Origin: Candidatus Eisenbacteria bacterium
GTDB taxonomy: Bacteria > Eisenbacteria > RBG-16-71-46 > SZUA-252
Direction: 5' to 3'
Length of the DNA stretch: 41,572 nucleotides
NCBI GenBank assembly: GCA_005893305.1
Contig: VBOZ01000033.1
Coordinates: 1 to 41,572 of the forward strand
In this document: piece after piece, positions 24,357 to 32,821 of the stretch
Numbering within the stretch: position 1 is the first letter of the stretch
How the letters are laid out: each line of letters starts with the position of its first letter
The notes under the pieces: model-generated
Told to the model about the DNA's origin: nothing
What the model saw: only the letters and a program-made list of their open reading frames with translations
The model's database searches: none
Made by a program: the position numbers and the translations under genes

Positions 24357-25106
24357 ATGAAGGTTAGGGTCTTCCTGAGCGCGCTCCTTGCGGGCCTGGT
24401 TGGGGCATTGGCCGCGCCCGGCCCGACCCCCGCGACGGCCCAGCCGGCCCCTGGCTTCGTGGAGCGCGCGGCCAGGCCGGTAGCGCGCGCCGGATTCGGC
24501 GAGCGCGCCGGAGGGTTCACGATCGCCCGGCTCAAGTACACGGGCGGCGGCGATTGGTACTCCGACGAGACGTCGCTCGTGAACCTCATTCGCACGCTAC
24601 GCGCGCGGGGCGAGGTGCGCGTGGGGCAGGAGAAGGAGGCGGTCGTCACCGCCGCCGATCCGGACCTCTGGAACTACCCGATGCTCTTCGTCACCGGGCA
24701 CGGAAACGTGAAGCTGAGCGAGGAGGAGACGCGCTCGCTTCGCCGGTACCTGGACCAGGGCGGCCTTCTCTGGGCGGACGACAATTTCGGAATGGACAAG
24801 TCGTTCCGCGAGCTCATGCGCCGCGTCTATCCCGAAACCCCCCTCGTCGAGCTGCCGTTCACGCATCCCCTCTTCCACTATCCGAACTCGTTTCCGAACG
24901 GCGCGCCCAAGATCCACGAGCACGACGGGGGCCCCGCGCGCGTCTTCGCCATTCTCCGGAACGGCCGCGTCGCGGTGATCTACACGTTCGACTGCGACAT
25001 CGGGAACGGCATCGAGGACGAGGGAATCCACGACGATCCGCCGGCGAAGCGGGAACAAGCCATGCGATTCGCGGTGAACGTCGCGACATACGCGGTGACG
25101 AATTGA
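24357..25106 (+). CDS. DUF4159 exported protein (glutamine-amidotransferase-like fold)
   Basis: From ATG 24357 the protein has 249 residues with a signal peptide ending near A-T-A-Q. The DUF4159 domain follows: F-T-I-A-R-L-K-Y-T-G-G-G-D-W-Y, M-L-F-V-T-G-H-G, L-R-R-Y-L-D-Q-G-G-L-L-W-A-D-D and the family's H-P-L-F-H / I-H-E-H-D-G-G segments. The fold is expected to be class-I glutamine-amidotransferase-like, but no nucleophilic Cys is placed for catalysis. It begins a tight four-gene cluster (31, -4, -4 nt spacing). An alternative GTG at 24333 adds 8 residues. Role unknown. Confidence 0.88.
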   Translation: MKVRVFLSALLAGLVGALAAPGPTPATAQPAPGFVERAARPVARAGFGERAGGFTIARLKYTGGGDWYSDETSLVNLIRTLRARGEVRVGQEKEAVVTAADPDLWNYPMLFVTGHGNVKLSEEETRSLRRYLDQGGLLWADDNFGMDKSFRELMRRVYPETPLVELPFTHPLFHYPNSFPNGAPKIHEHDGGPARVFAILRNGRVAVIYTFDCDIGNGIEDEGIHDDPPAKREQAMRFAVNVATYAVTN

Positions 25107-25137
25107 TCCGCGCGAACGGTAGCGCGGGGGACCGCCC

Positions 25138-28100
25138 GTGAAGCCCGCCTATGAAGCCCTCCTCGGGCGCCTCAAGAGCGCCCGCCGGATCCTCCTCTGG
25201 CGCGCGATCGAGCGCGCGGGGCTCGCCGCGATCGTGGGACTGCTCGCGATCGCGTTCCTGGCCCTGGTCGTGGCGCTCTTGGCGCCGCTTTACCGCGCGG
25301 AATACTCCGTGCTGCGCTTGGCGCTCCTCGGCGCCGCGGCCGTCTTCTTTTTCACAGCGGTCGCCCGGGTGCTCGCCTCGGAGGCGGCGCTCTCCGACGC
25401 CGCGCTGGCCGCGGGGAAGCTCGACGGGGACCGCGAGGACGAGCTCCTGTCCGCGCTCGAGCTTTCCCGTGACGATCCGGAACGGGGCGCCTGGACCTCG
25501 GGCGCGCTCCGCGAGGCCGCCGTGGAAGCCGCGGCCGCGCGCGCGGGCGGGATCGAGCTGGGTAGGCTCAAGCGCTGGGAGAAGCGCGGCCGGTGGCTGG
25601 GCGCGGCGGGCGTGGCGCTCCTTCTGATCGGCATCGCGAGCGTCGTGGGCGGCGCCAAGACCCCGCTCGTGCTCCAGCGCATCTCCGATCCGAGGCGAGC
25701 GCCGAAGGCGCCGATCCGAATCCGCGTCGAGCCCGGCACGCGGGACGTCGAGGGGGGAGAGTCCGTGGCGCTCCGCGCCTACGTCGCCGGCTCGGGGCGC
25801 AGGCCGGAGCTTCTGACGCGCGGACCGGCCGGCTGGCGCGAAAGCAATTTCGGAAACGCCGATGGAGCCGAGGGCGCCCGGCGGGGCGAGCGCGCCTATT
25901 CGCTCGTGCTTCGCAATCTGAACGAGGACGTCGTCTACCGCGTGCGCGTCGCCGACCAGGAGACCCCGACCTACGCGCTCAACGTGCGCGATCTGCCGCG
26001 CGCGACCGGATACCGGATCCTCTACGAATATCCCGCCTACACGGGGCTCAAGCCCGAGGTCAGCCAGGCCATCACCGGGGATCTCGCGGCGCCGCGCGGG
26101 ACGCGAGCGATCCTCGAGGTCTCGGTCAACCGCGCGGTCGCGAAGGCGACGGCGCGCTTCGAGGCAGCGGGCCAGGAGCTCCCGGGCCAACCCGGCGAGC
26201 GGAGCGCGCGGTTCTCGGTTCCGATACGCGCCGACGATCGCTACTCGATCCGCTTGGAGGACCAGCGGGGACGCCGCTCCGACCTTGGGCCGTTCGACCT
26301 GCGGGCGATCCCCGACCGGCCTCCGACCGTGACCGTGCTCGCGCCGGGCCCCGTGGAGGACGTGGCGCGGGACATGACCACGGTCGTCCTCGCGGGCGCG
26401 ACCGACGATCACGGCGTGAGAAAGATCCTGCTTCGCTACCGAGTGCGCCAGGAGCCCGAGCGCGTGGAGGTCCTCCACGAGGAGAAGGAGGGCGCCCGCG
26501 AGCTGGCCATCCGCTACACGTGGTCGCTCGGCGGCTATTCCCTCTTGCCGGGCGAGGAGGTCGAGTATCAGCTCGGCGCGGTGGATGGAGACGCGATCGA
26601 CGGGCCCCAGACCACCTGGTCCGACGAGCGCAGACTCCGCTTCCCGTCGGCGACCGAGATCCTCGCCTCGATGGCGGATGAGCGCGACGAGTCGATCGAG
26701 ACCTTGCAGGACGCGCTCAAGGGAGCCCGCGAGCTACAGCAGAAGTCGGACGAGCTTTCCCGCGACGTCGGGCGCTCTCGCGAGCTGAGCTGGGAGCAGC
26801 GCCAGGAGATCCAGAAGACGGCCGAAGGGCAGGAGCGGCTGCGCGAGCAGATCGACAAGGTCGCCCAGAAGCTCTCGCAGGACGCGGAGAAGCTCTCCCA
26901 GTCGCGCGCCTTGAACGCGGAGCTGGTGCAGAAGATTCAGGAGCTCCAGCAGCTCTTGAGCCAGATCAAGGACCAGAACCTCCTCCGGTCGATGCAGCGG
27001 CTCCAGGAGGCCATGAAGAAGATCTCGCCTCAGGAGATGGAGCGCGCCCTCCAGAATTTCAAGCTCTCCCAGGAAGAGGCGATGAAGAATCTCGAGCGGA
27101 CCATCGAGATGCTCAAGCAGATCCGCACGGAGGAGATGCTCGAGGCGGCCTCGGAGCGCGCGGCGGAGATGGAGCGCCGCCAGCTCGCGGTCAACGATTC
27201 CCTCTCGCGGGCGGGGCAAAAGGACGAGGTCAGCAAGCTCGCGGGAAGCGAGCATGAGATCGCCAAGATGGCGGACGAGGAGCGCGCCGCGCTCGATTCG
27301 CTCACATCGGAGCTCAAACCGCTCGACTCGGAGACGGCCGAGGAGTCGAGCCGCCTGAGCCAGAAGCTGGGGCCGCAGGGGATGCAGCCCCAATTCCAGC
27401 GCACGCGCGAGAAGATGGAGAGCGGGGAGCAGCAGGCGTCGCAGGATCAGGCGAAGGATCTGGCCCAGAATCTTCAAGAGCTTCGCAAGAGCGTCGACAA
27501 GATGCGCGAGGAGTTCGCCGCGAAGCGGAAGAACGAGATCGCGAAGAAGATGGAGCAGTCCGCGCAGGACCTCCTCGACATCGCCTCGATCCAGGAAGAT
27601 ATGCTGGGAGACGAGTCGAGCTCGCTGTCGAAGCGGGCCGAGACCCAGAAGGGGCTCCAGGAGTCGACCGAGGGGGCGACGAATCGGGTCGCCGAGGTCG
27701 CGAAGCAGACGCTCTTCATCACGCCCGACATCGCCCAATCGCTGGGGCGGGCGCTGTCGAATCAATCGAACGCGGTCGGCCGCTACTCGAATCAGGACCT
27801 CGCGGGCGGAATCACGGGAAGCAAGGAGGCCACGATCGCGCTGAGTCAAGCGGCCGGCGGGCTTCTGCGCCAGAAGGAATCGATGCAGGGCTCCAAATCC
27901 TCCACCGGCATGCAGGAGGCGATGGAGAAGCTGCAGAGCTTGGCGGGGCAGCAGGAGGGGCTGAACGAGGAATCGATGGGGATGATGCCGAGCCAGGGAG
28001 AAGGCCAACAGGGGAACAGCGGCCGCCTGCGCGAGGGGATGGGGAATGCCTTGGGCCGCATGGCCGCGGAGCAGGAGGCGATCCGCCAGGGCCTCGAGGA

Positions 28101-28479
28101 GGCGACGCAGAAGCTCGGCCAGAACGGAGGAACGCTCGGCAAGCTGGGCGACGTGTCGGAGGACATGAAGAAGGTGGAGCAGAACTTTCGCTCGGGCCGC
28201 CTCGATCAGGACACCGTCGACCGCCAGCAGCGGATCTTGAGCCGGCTCCTCGACGCGCCGCGGAGCGTCGAGAAGCGGGACTATTCGCGGCGGCGCGTTT
28301 CACGGCCCGGAGTCGACGTCGTGCGCTCCTCCCCGGGCGCCCTCTCGGGCGACCTCTTGAAATCCCGCCCGTCGCTCGCCGCCTTGCTCGCGCGCGGCAG
28401 CCGGGATCCGATCGCGCCGCGCTACCGCGCGACGGTCGATGAATATTTCCAATCGATTCTCGAAGGGAAAGCCCGATGA
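25138..28479 (+). CDS. DUF4175 membrane protein with long coiled coil
   Basis: A 1113-residue protein starting at GTG 25138. Two transmembrane helices lie near the N-terminus (about 24-50 and 54-76), a third at about 155-177. Beta-rich segments (about 180-500) include the DUF4175 hallmark Y-R-I-L-Y-E-Y-P-A-Y-T-G. From about residue 515 to 1000 the sequence is almost entirely charged Glu/Lys/Gln/Arg heptads, predicting a long coiled coil on the extracytoplasmic side. Such proteins are typical of Bacteroidota and relatives and are linked to DUF4159-type genes. Start and end overlaps with its neighbours point to a structural membrane complex. Function unknown. Confidence 0.9.
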   Translation: MKPAYEALLGRLKSARRILLWRAIERAGLAAIVGLLAIAFLALVVALLAPLYRAEYSVLRLALLGAAAVFFFTAVARVLASEAALSDAALAAGKLDGDREDELLSALELSRDDPERGAWTSGALREAAVEAAAARAGGIELGRLKRWEKRGRWLGAAGVALLLIGIASVVGGAKTPLVLQRISDPRRAPKAPIRIRVEPGTRDVEGGESVALRAYVAGSGRRPELLTRGPAGWRESNFGNADGAEGARRGERAYSLVLRNLNEDVVYRVRVADQETPTYALNVRDLPRATGYRILYEYPAYTGLKPEVSQAITGDLAAPRGTRAILEVSVNRAVAKATARFEAAGQELPGQPGERSARFSVPIRADDRYSIRLEDQRGRRSDLGPFDLRAIPDRPPTVTVLAPGPVEDVARDMTTVVLAGATDDHGVRKILLRYRVRQEPERVEVLHEEKEGARELAIRYTWSLGGYSLLPGEEVEYQLGAVDGDAIDGPQTTWSDERRLRFPSATEILASMADERDESIETLQDALKGARELQQKSDELSRDVGRSRELSWEQRQEIQKTAEGQERLREQIDKVAQKLSQDAEKLSQSRALNAELVQKIQELQQLLSQIKDQNLLRSMQRLQEAMKKISPQEMERALQNFKLSQEEAMKNLERTIEMLKQIRTEEMLEAASERAAEMERRQLAVNDSLSRAGQKDEVSKLAGSEHEIAKMADEERAALDSLTSELKPLDSETAEESSRLSQKLGPQGMQPQFQRTREKMESGEQQASQDQAKDLAQNLQELRKSVDKMREEFAAKRKNEIAKKMEQSAQDLLDIASIQEDMLGDESSSLSKRAETQKGLQESTEGATNRVAEVAKQTLFITPDIAQSLGRALSNQSNAVGRYSNQDLAGGITGSKEATIALSQAAGGLLRQKESMQGSKSSTGMQEAMEKLQSLAGQQEGLNEESMGMMPSQGEGQQGNSGRLREGMGNALGRMAAEQEAIRQGLEEATQKLGQNGGTLGKLGDVSEDMKKVEQNFRSGRLDQDTVDRQQRILSRLLDAPRSVEKRDYSRRRVSRPGVDVVRSSPGALSGDLLKSRPSLAALLARGSRDPIAPRYRATVDEYFQSILEGKAR

Positions 28480-29210
28480 GGCGGATCCGGATCGCTTCCC
28501 TAGCGGTTCTACTCCTCGGCGTGTGCGGCGCTTGGCGCGCGGCCGGGGCGGCGACGCAGCCTCCTCCTCAGGAGAAGGAGAAGGAGAAGGAGGCGACCGA
28601 CGTCTACCGCGCGATCGTTCGCGCCGCGGAGGTCCGCTCCCCGAGCGACACGCTCGGGAACGGCGTCTACACTGCCGCCAAGGAGGCCTTCTATGCCGGG
28701 AAGTTCGACGAGGCGATCGCGCACGCCGGGGAATTCACCAAGGCGTACCTGCGAAATCTCAACATGAACGACGCCCTCGAGCTGGTGCTCCTCATGCGCG
28801 GGTTCCGCGACTTCCAGGACGAGCCCCTGCGCGGCTACGCGAAGGTCTTGGCGCTCCGCGAAGGGGGGCGTCCCGATTCGGCGTCGGCCGTGGCCGCGCG
28901 GACGCTCGAGCGCTGGCCCGGCGCGAGCATCCGCTATCACCTCCACTACCAGATGGCCGAGCTGGCCCGAGATCGCGGCGACCACGCCGCGGCGGTGACG
29001 CACGCGATGGCGGTCGCCGACTCCTCGTCGAAGAGCCGGCTCGCGCCCGCCGCGCTCAAGCTGGCAGGCGACGAGACGATCGCGCTGGGCGAGGGGCGGG
29101 ATCGCGCGCTCAAGCTCTATCAGGAGCTGCTCGAGCGCTTCCCCGATTCTCCGCTCGCGCCGGGCGTGCGCTCGCAGGTGATCGAGATGCGAAAGGGGAT
29201 GCAGCTGTGA
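28476..29210 (+). CDS. exported helical-repeat (TPR-like) protein
   Basis: ATG 28476 overlaps the previous stop as ATGA. The 244-residue product has a signal peptide (to about A-A-G-A, residue 25) and a charged linker rich in E-K-E-K. Repeated pairs of helices follow, e.g. A-F-Y-A-G-K-F-D-E-A-I-A-H-A and a last repeat with L-K-L-Y-Q-E-L-L-E-R-F-P-D-S-P-L-A, which is a classic TPR second-helix pattern. It probably acts as a protein-protein adaptor for the DUF4175/DUF4159 proteins. Its TGA overlaps the next GTG start. Confidence 0.78.
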   Translation: MRRIRIASLAVLLLGVCGAWRAAGAATQPPPQEKEKEKEATDVYRAIVRAAEVRSPSDTLGNGVYTAAKEAFYAGKFDEAIAHAGEFTKAYLRNLNMNDALELVLLMRGFRDFQDEPLRGYAKVLALREGGRPDSASAVAARTLERWPGASIRYHLHYQMAELARDRGDHAAAVTHAMAVADSSSKSRLAPAALKLAGDETIALGEGRDRALKLYQELLERFPDSPLAPGVRSQVIEMRKGMQL

Positions 29211-30478
29211 GGAATCGCGCCCGCGGGCCTCTTCTCTCGGTGCTCGCGCTCCTGGTCGCCCTGTCGCCCGGGATCGCGTGGGCCAAGGTCCTGGTTCCGA
29301 TGGACGAGACCCAGACCGACCATCTCCGGGCCTACGGCCTCATGTACTGGGCCCTGGCGCGGGGGCTCCACGGCGAATGGCTGCTCAACTACCGCGGCGG
29401 ATCGTTCCTTCTGCCCGACGACCCGGCCGTCGCGGGCGAGGCGGTGATCCGGGGCGTGTCGGTCCAGTCGATCCCCGAAAGCGCGGTCGCGCAGATTTAC
29501 GCGGAGATCGCCGACAACAACATGGAGGTCATGAAGCTCGAGACGGCGCCGCGCATCGCGGTCTACGTCCCTCCCAGCGCGCCGCCCTGGGACGACGCGG
29601 TCCAGCTCGCCCTCGACTACGCGCAGATCCCGTACACGAAGCTCTGGGACGCCGAGGTTCTGGACGGCAAGCTCTCCGAGTACGACTGGATTCATCTGCA
29701 TCACGAGGATTTCACCGGGCAGTACGGGAAGTTCTTCGCGGCCTTCGCGGCGACCGACTGGTACCGCCGCCAGGTGGCCGAGAACGAGGCGATGGCGAAA
29801 CGGTACGGGTTCGCCAAGGTCTCGGAGATGAAGAAGGCCGTGGCGCGGGCGATCAAGCTCTACGTGGCGCAGGGCGGATTTCTGTTCGCGATGTGCTCGG
29901 CCACCGATACGTTCGACATCGCGCTCGCCGCCGAGCGGGTCGACATCGTCGGCCCCGAGTACGATCACGATCCGGCCGACCCCGACGCGGACGCGAAGCT
30001 CGATTTTTCGAAGACCCTGGCCTTCCGGGATTTCGAGCTGGAGGAGAACCCGCTCGTCTACGAGTTCTCGAACATCGATACGACCAATCGCGCATCCTTG
30101 CGCGGCCAGCGGAACGACTACTTCACGCTGTTCGATTTCTCGGCGAAGCAGGATCCGGTGCCGTCGATGCTCGTGCAGGACCACGTGGCCAACGTCCCCG
30201 GTTTCATGGGGCAGACGACCGGCTTCGAGAAGCGGCTTCTGAAGCCGGGGGTCACCGTGCTCGCCGAGACTCCCGGTGCCGACGACGCGAAGTACATCCA
30301 CGGCCACTTCGGGCAGGGGACGTTCACGTTCTACGGTGGGCATGACCCCGAGGATTACCAGCACGCCGTCGGCGATCCCCCGACCGATCTCGCGCTCCAT
30401 AAGCACTCCCCCGGCTACCGGCTGATCCTGAACAACGTCCTCTTCCCGGCCGCCGAGAAGAAGGAAAAGAAGACGTAG
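29207..30478 (+). CDS. conserved exported protein usually misnamed 'asparagine synthetase B'
   Basis: The GTG at 29207 overlaps the preceding stop by 4 nt. The 423-residue product has a signal peptide (about 1-24, A-W-A) and is strikingly conserved to the family I remember from Bacteroidota, with V-L-V-P-M-D-E-T-Q, W-L-L-N-Y-R-G-G-S-F, H-L-H-H-E-D-F-T-G-Q-Y-G, M-C-S-A-T-D-T-F-D-I and G-G-H-D-P-E-D-Y-Q-H. It lacks both the N-terminal Cys nucleophile and the S-G-G-x-D-S ATP site of real asparagine synthetases, so that name is wrong. Its Cys in F-A-M-C-S-A-T-D may be functional. It is the fourth member of the operon. Function unknown. Confidence 0.88.
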   Translation: MRNRARGPLLSVLALLVALSPGIAWAKVLVPMDETQTDHLRAYGLMYWALARGLHGEWLLNYRGGSFLLPDDPAVAGEAVIRGVSVQSIPESAVAQIYAEIADNNMEVMKLETAPRIAVYVPPSAPPWDDAVQLALDYAQIPYTKLWDAEVLDGKLSEYDWIHLHHEDFTGQYGKFFAAFAATDWYRRQVAENEAMAKRYGFAKVSEMKKAVARAIKLYVAQGGFLFAMCSATDTFDIALAAERVDIVGPEYDHDPADPDADAKLDFSKTLAFRDFELEENPLVYEFSNIDTTNRASLRGQRNDYFTLFDFSAKQDPVPSMLVQDHVANVPGFMGQTTGFEKRLLKPGVTVLAETPGADDAKYIHGHFGQGTFTFYGGHDPEDYQHAVGDPPTDLALHKHSPGYRLILNNVLFPAAEKKEKKT

Positions 30479-30497
30479 GCGGCACCGCAGTCCCGGC

Positions 30498-30527
30498 TTG
30501 AGCGGGGCGGGCCCGGGGGGCTACACT
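30498..30527 (+). promoter_or_regulatory. possible promoter of bioY (leaderless message)
   Basis: TTGAGC (30498-30503), an 18-nt spacer and TACACT (30522-30527). A start about 7 nt downstream would coincide with the bioY ATG at 30535, implying a leaderless or nearly leaderless transcript; no Shine-Dalgarno is visible before the ATG. Confidence 0.45.
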
Positions 30528-30534
30528 GGCCGCC

Positions 30535-31137
30535 ATGCTGACGCTTGCCGACGTATGGCGCCCGGCACCGGCGGAACCAAGGGCCGCCGGACCCCGCGCC
30601 CTCTCACTCGCCTTCGACCTCGCGCTCACGCTCGTGGGAAGCGCCTTGATCGCGCTCTCGGCCCGAATCGCGATCCCGCTTCCGTTCTCCCCGGTGCCCG
30701 TAACAGGCCAGACCTTCGCGGTGCTCTTGGTCGGCGCCGCGCTCGGCCGCTGGCGGGGCGCCGCGGCCGTGATCGCCTACCTCGCCGAGGGTGCCGCCGG
30801 TATCCCCGTTTTCGCGGGCCTCAACGCGGGGCCCGCCGTTCTGGTCGGTCCGACGGGCGGCTACCTCTTCGGATTCATCCCGGGCGCATGGCTCTGCGGC
30901 CTCCTTGCCGAGCGCGGCTGGGATCGCCGGGCCGGAACCACGATCCTCTCCATGATCCTGGGAAACGTCGCGATCTTCGCGGTCGCGCTCCCATGGCTCG
31001 CGCGCTGCGTGGGCTCTTCGAACGTGTGGGCGATGGGATTTTGGCCGTTCGTGCCCGGTGACGTCGTGAAGATCGGTCTGGCCGCAGCCGCGCTTCCGCT
31101 CGCGTGGAAGTGGCTCGGCCGGGGGGCCGGCCGATAA
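30535..31137 (+). CDS. bioY: biotin transporter BioY (ECF S-component)
   Basis: BioY is the biotin-binding membrane subunit of an energy-coupling-factor importer, sometimes working alone. The 200-residue protein has a basic/Pro-rich N-terminus and then about six hydrophobic helices. Diagnostic segments are P-F-S-P-V-P-V-T-G-Q-T-F-A-V-L-L, the G-A-A-L-G loop, A-Y-L-A-E-G-A-A-G-I-P-V-F and the G-P-T-G-G-Y-L-F-G-F segment lining the ligand cavity. No EcfA/EcfT genes lie nearby in the window. The ATG at 30535 is used because a promoter-like pair lies immediately upstream. Its end overlaps the next gene by 34 nt. Confidence 0.94.
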   Translation: MLTLADVWRPAPAEPRAAGPRALSLAFDLALTLVGSALIALSARIAIPLPFSPVPVTGQTFAVLLVGAALGRWRGAAAVIAYLAEGAAGIPVFAGLNAGPAVLVGPTGGYLFGFIPGAWLCGLLAERGWDRRAGTTILSMILGNVAIFAVALPWLARCVGSSNVWAMGFWPFVPGDVVKIGLAAAALPLAWKWLGRGAGR

Positions 31138-32111
31138 CGCCTTACTACGATCCGGCCGAGGACTACGCCACCGCGGTGCTCGTCACCGGGGCGACGGGCG
31201 CGATCGGCCGCGCGGTCTGCCGCGAGCTGGTCACGCACGGGTACCGGGTCCTGGGCCTCGCGCGAAACGCCGAGGCGAAGGCGCGTCTCGAATACGGCGT
31301 CGTCGCCGTGGCCGGCGACATTCGCGATCCCGCTCCGTGGGAATCGGCGATCGAGCGGTCGGACGTCGTGATTCACCTGGCGGTGCCTGCGGACATCGGC
31401 CAGGGGAAAGAGGAGCGCGAGGACGCCGAGCGCGACGCCGAGGAGCTCGCCGCGGTCCTCGACCGGCTCTGCGTGTTCGTGCGCCGCCACAAAAAGCGTC
31501 TCGTGAATACCTTCGGATCACTCCTCCACGAGCCTGGCCCCGACGGCTGGGTCCGCGACTCCTCGCCGATGTCCTCAGGGCGCGGCTTCGGGATCCGCCA
31601 CCGCAAGACCTACCCCGTGTTCGCCAGACACCGGAAAAAGGGCCTCCGCGCGATCAGCGTGAACCCGACGTTCATCTACGGGTCGGGCGGATGGTTCGAG
31701 CACGGTGTGCTCGAGCCGATGAGCCGCGGGCAGTCGAGCTTCATTGGCGACGGGACCCAGACGATGCACTACGTCGCGGCGAGCGATGCCGCGGTCGGCT
31801 ACCGCCTGGCGATCGAGAAAGGGCTCGACGGCGACGACTACCTCCTCGCCGACGACCGTCCCTCGACGCTCGGCGAGTTCACGCGGCTCGTCGCGAAGGA
31901 GATGCGCGCCCCCGAGCCCGTTTCCTTGCCCGAGGAGACGGTGATCCCGATCCTCGGCGCGTGGAAGGTGGACGCCTATACTTTCTGCCCGAAAGTCGAC
32001 TCATCCAAAGCCCGGGATGTCCTGGGTTGGAGACCTGTCTACCGCACGATCGAGGCCGGAGTTCCGGTCGTCGTCCGTGAATGGAAGCGGTCTCGAACCG
32101 CGGCCGCGTAG
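31104..32111 (+). CDS. NAD-dependent epimerase/dehydratase-like extended SDR, atypical active site
   Basis: The 335-residue protein carries the dinucleotide-binding V-T-G-A-T-G-A-I-G at residues 28-36, an A-G-D-I-R-D segment, V-V-I-H-L-A-V and N-P-T-F-I-Y-G-S-G-G, all hallmarks of extended short-chain dehydrogenases such as sugar-nucleotide epimerases. The usual catalytic Y-x-x-x-K is not found: the aligned region reads T-Y-P-V-F-A-R-H-R-K. It may bind NAD(P) without classical chemistry or use another base. GTG 31104 overlaps bioY; a shorter start at GTG 31110 or further in is possible, since the first 20 residues are not conserved. Confidence 0.8.
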   Translation: MEVARPGGRPITPYYDPAEDYATAVLVTGATGAIGRAVCRELVTHGYRVLGLARNAEAKARLEYGVVAVAGDIRDPAPWESAIERSDVVIHLAVPADIGQGKEEREDAERDAEELAAVLDRLCVFVRRHKKRLVNTFGSLLHEPGPDGWVRDSSPMSSGRGFGIRHRKTYPVFARHRKKGLRAISVNPTFIYGSGGWFEHGVLEPMSRGQSSFIGDGTQTMHYVAASDAAVGYRLAIEKGLDGDDYLLADDRPSTLGEFTRLVAKEMRAPEPVSLPEETVIPILGAWKVDAYTFCPKVDSSKARDVLGWRPVYRTIEAGVPVVVREWKRSRTAAA

Positions 32112-32135
32112 CGGGCGCCGCTTAGCCGGGTACCC

Positions 32136-32729
32136 TTGAAAAACCCCTTCCTGATCGGCGAGGGAATCTACCTCCGTCCCCTGGAGCGGGAGGACGCGGC
32201 GATCTTCGTCCCGTGGGTCAACGATCCGGAGATCACGCGAAACCTCATCCTCTACCGCCCGATGAACCGCGACATCGAGGAGGAGTTCATCGCGCGCGCC
32301 TCCAAGGAACAGGGCGGGATGGTCTTCGGCATCGCGCTCAAGAAGGACGACCGTCTGATCGGCAACACGGCGTTCCACGCGGTCCACGGGAAGGACCGGC
32401 ACGCCGGATTCGGGATCCTGATCGGCGACAAGACGGAGTGGGATCGCGGTTATGGGACCGAAGCGACGGCGCTCATGGTCGAGTACGGCTTCACGACCCT
32501 CAACCTGAACCGCATCTGGCTCCACGTCTACGAATACAACGCGAGAGGGCGGCGGGCCTACGAGAAGGTCGGGTTCCGCCTCGAGGGAACCTTGCGAAAG
32601 CACTGCTTCCGCGAGGGAAAGTACTGGGACGTGATCGTCATGGGGCTGCTGCGCGAGGAGTGGAGTCAGGCGCGACCCGCCGCCCCCTCCCGCAAGCGAC
32701 CCGGCTCCAGATCGCGATCCGGTAAGTAA
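32136..32729 (+). CDS. GNAT-family N-acetyltransferase (RimJ/RimL type)
   Basis: A 197-residue cytoplasmic protein starting at TTG 32136. The N-terminal signature is Y-L-R-P-L-E-R-E-D-A; the acetyl-CoA pyrophosphate loop region reads E-W-D-R-G-Y-G-T-E-A-T. It is followed by L-N-L-N-R-I-W-L-H-V-Y-E-Y-N-A-R-G-R-R-A-Y-E-K-V-G-F, the classic RimJ/RimL-like tail. These enzymes acetylate protein N-termini or small amines; the acceptor here is not inferable. The last 20 residues are basic and low complexity. A fresh promoter lies 37 nt after its stop. Confidence 0.88.
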   Translation: MKNPFLIGEGIYLRPLEREDAAIFVPWVNDPEITRNLILYRPMNRDIEEEFIARASKEQGGMVFGIALKKDDRLIGNTAFHAVHGKDRHAGFGILIGDKTEWDRGYGTEATALMVEYGFTTLNLNRIWLHVYEYNARGRRAYEKVGFRLEGTLRKHCFREGKYWDVIVMGLLREEWSQARPAAPSRKRPGSRSRSGK

Positions 32730-32765
32730 CCTCTCGCGAAGTACGCCTCTTGTGACGATGAACTG

Positions 32766-32771
32766 TATAAT
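32766..32771 (+). promoter_or_regulatory. perfect -10 hexamer before fadE
   Basis: TATAAT at 32766-32771 matches the consensus exactly in very GC-rich surroundings; no clear -35 hexamer lies 16-18 nt upstream. A start near 32778 gives a 44-nt leader to ATG 32822 and argues against TTG 32771 as start codon. Confidence 0.5.
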
Positions 32772-32821
32772 TGGGGTTCGTTGTCGGCCGTTTCGTCTTC
32801 CTCGACCTTTTTGGGATCCAC

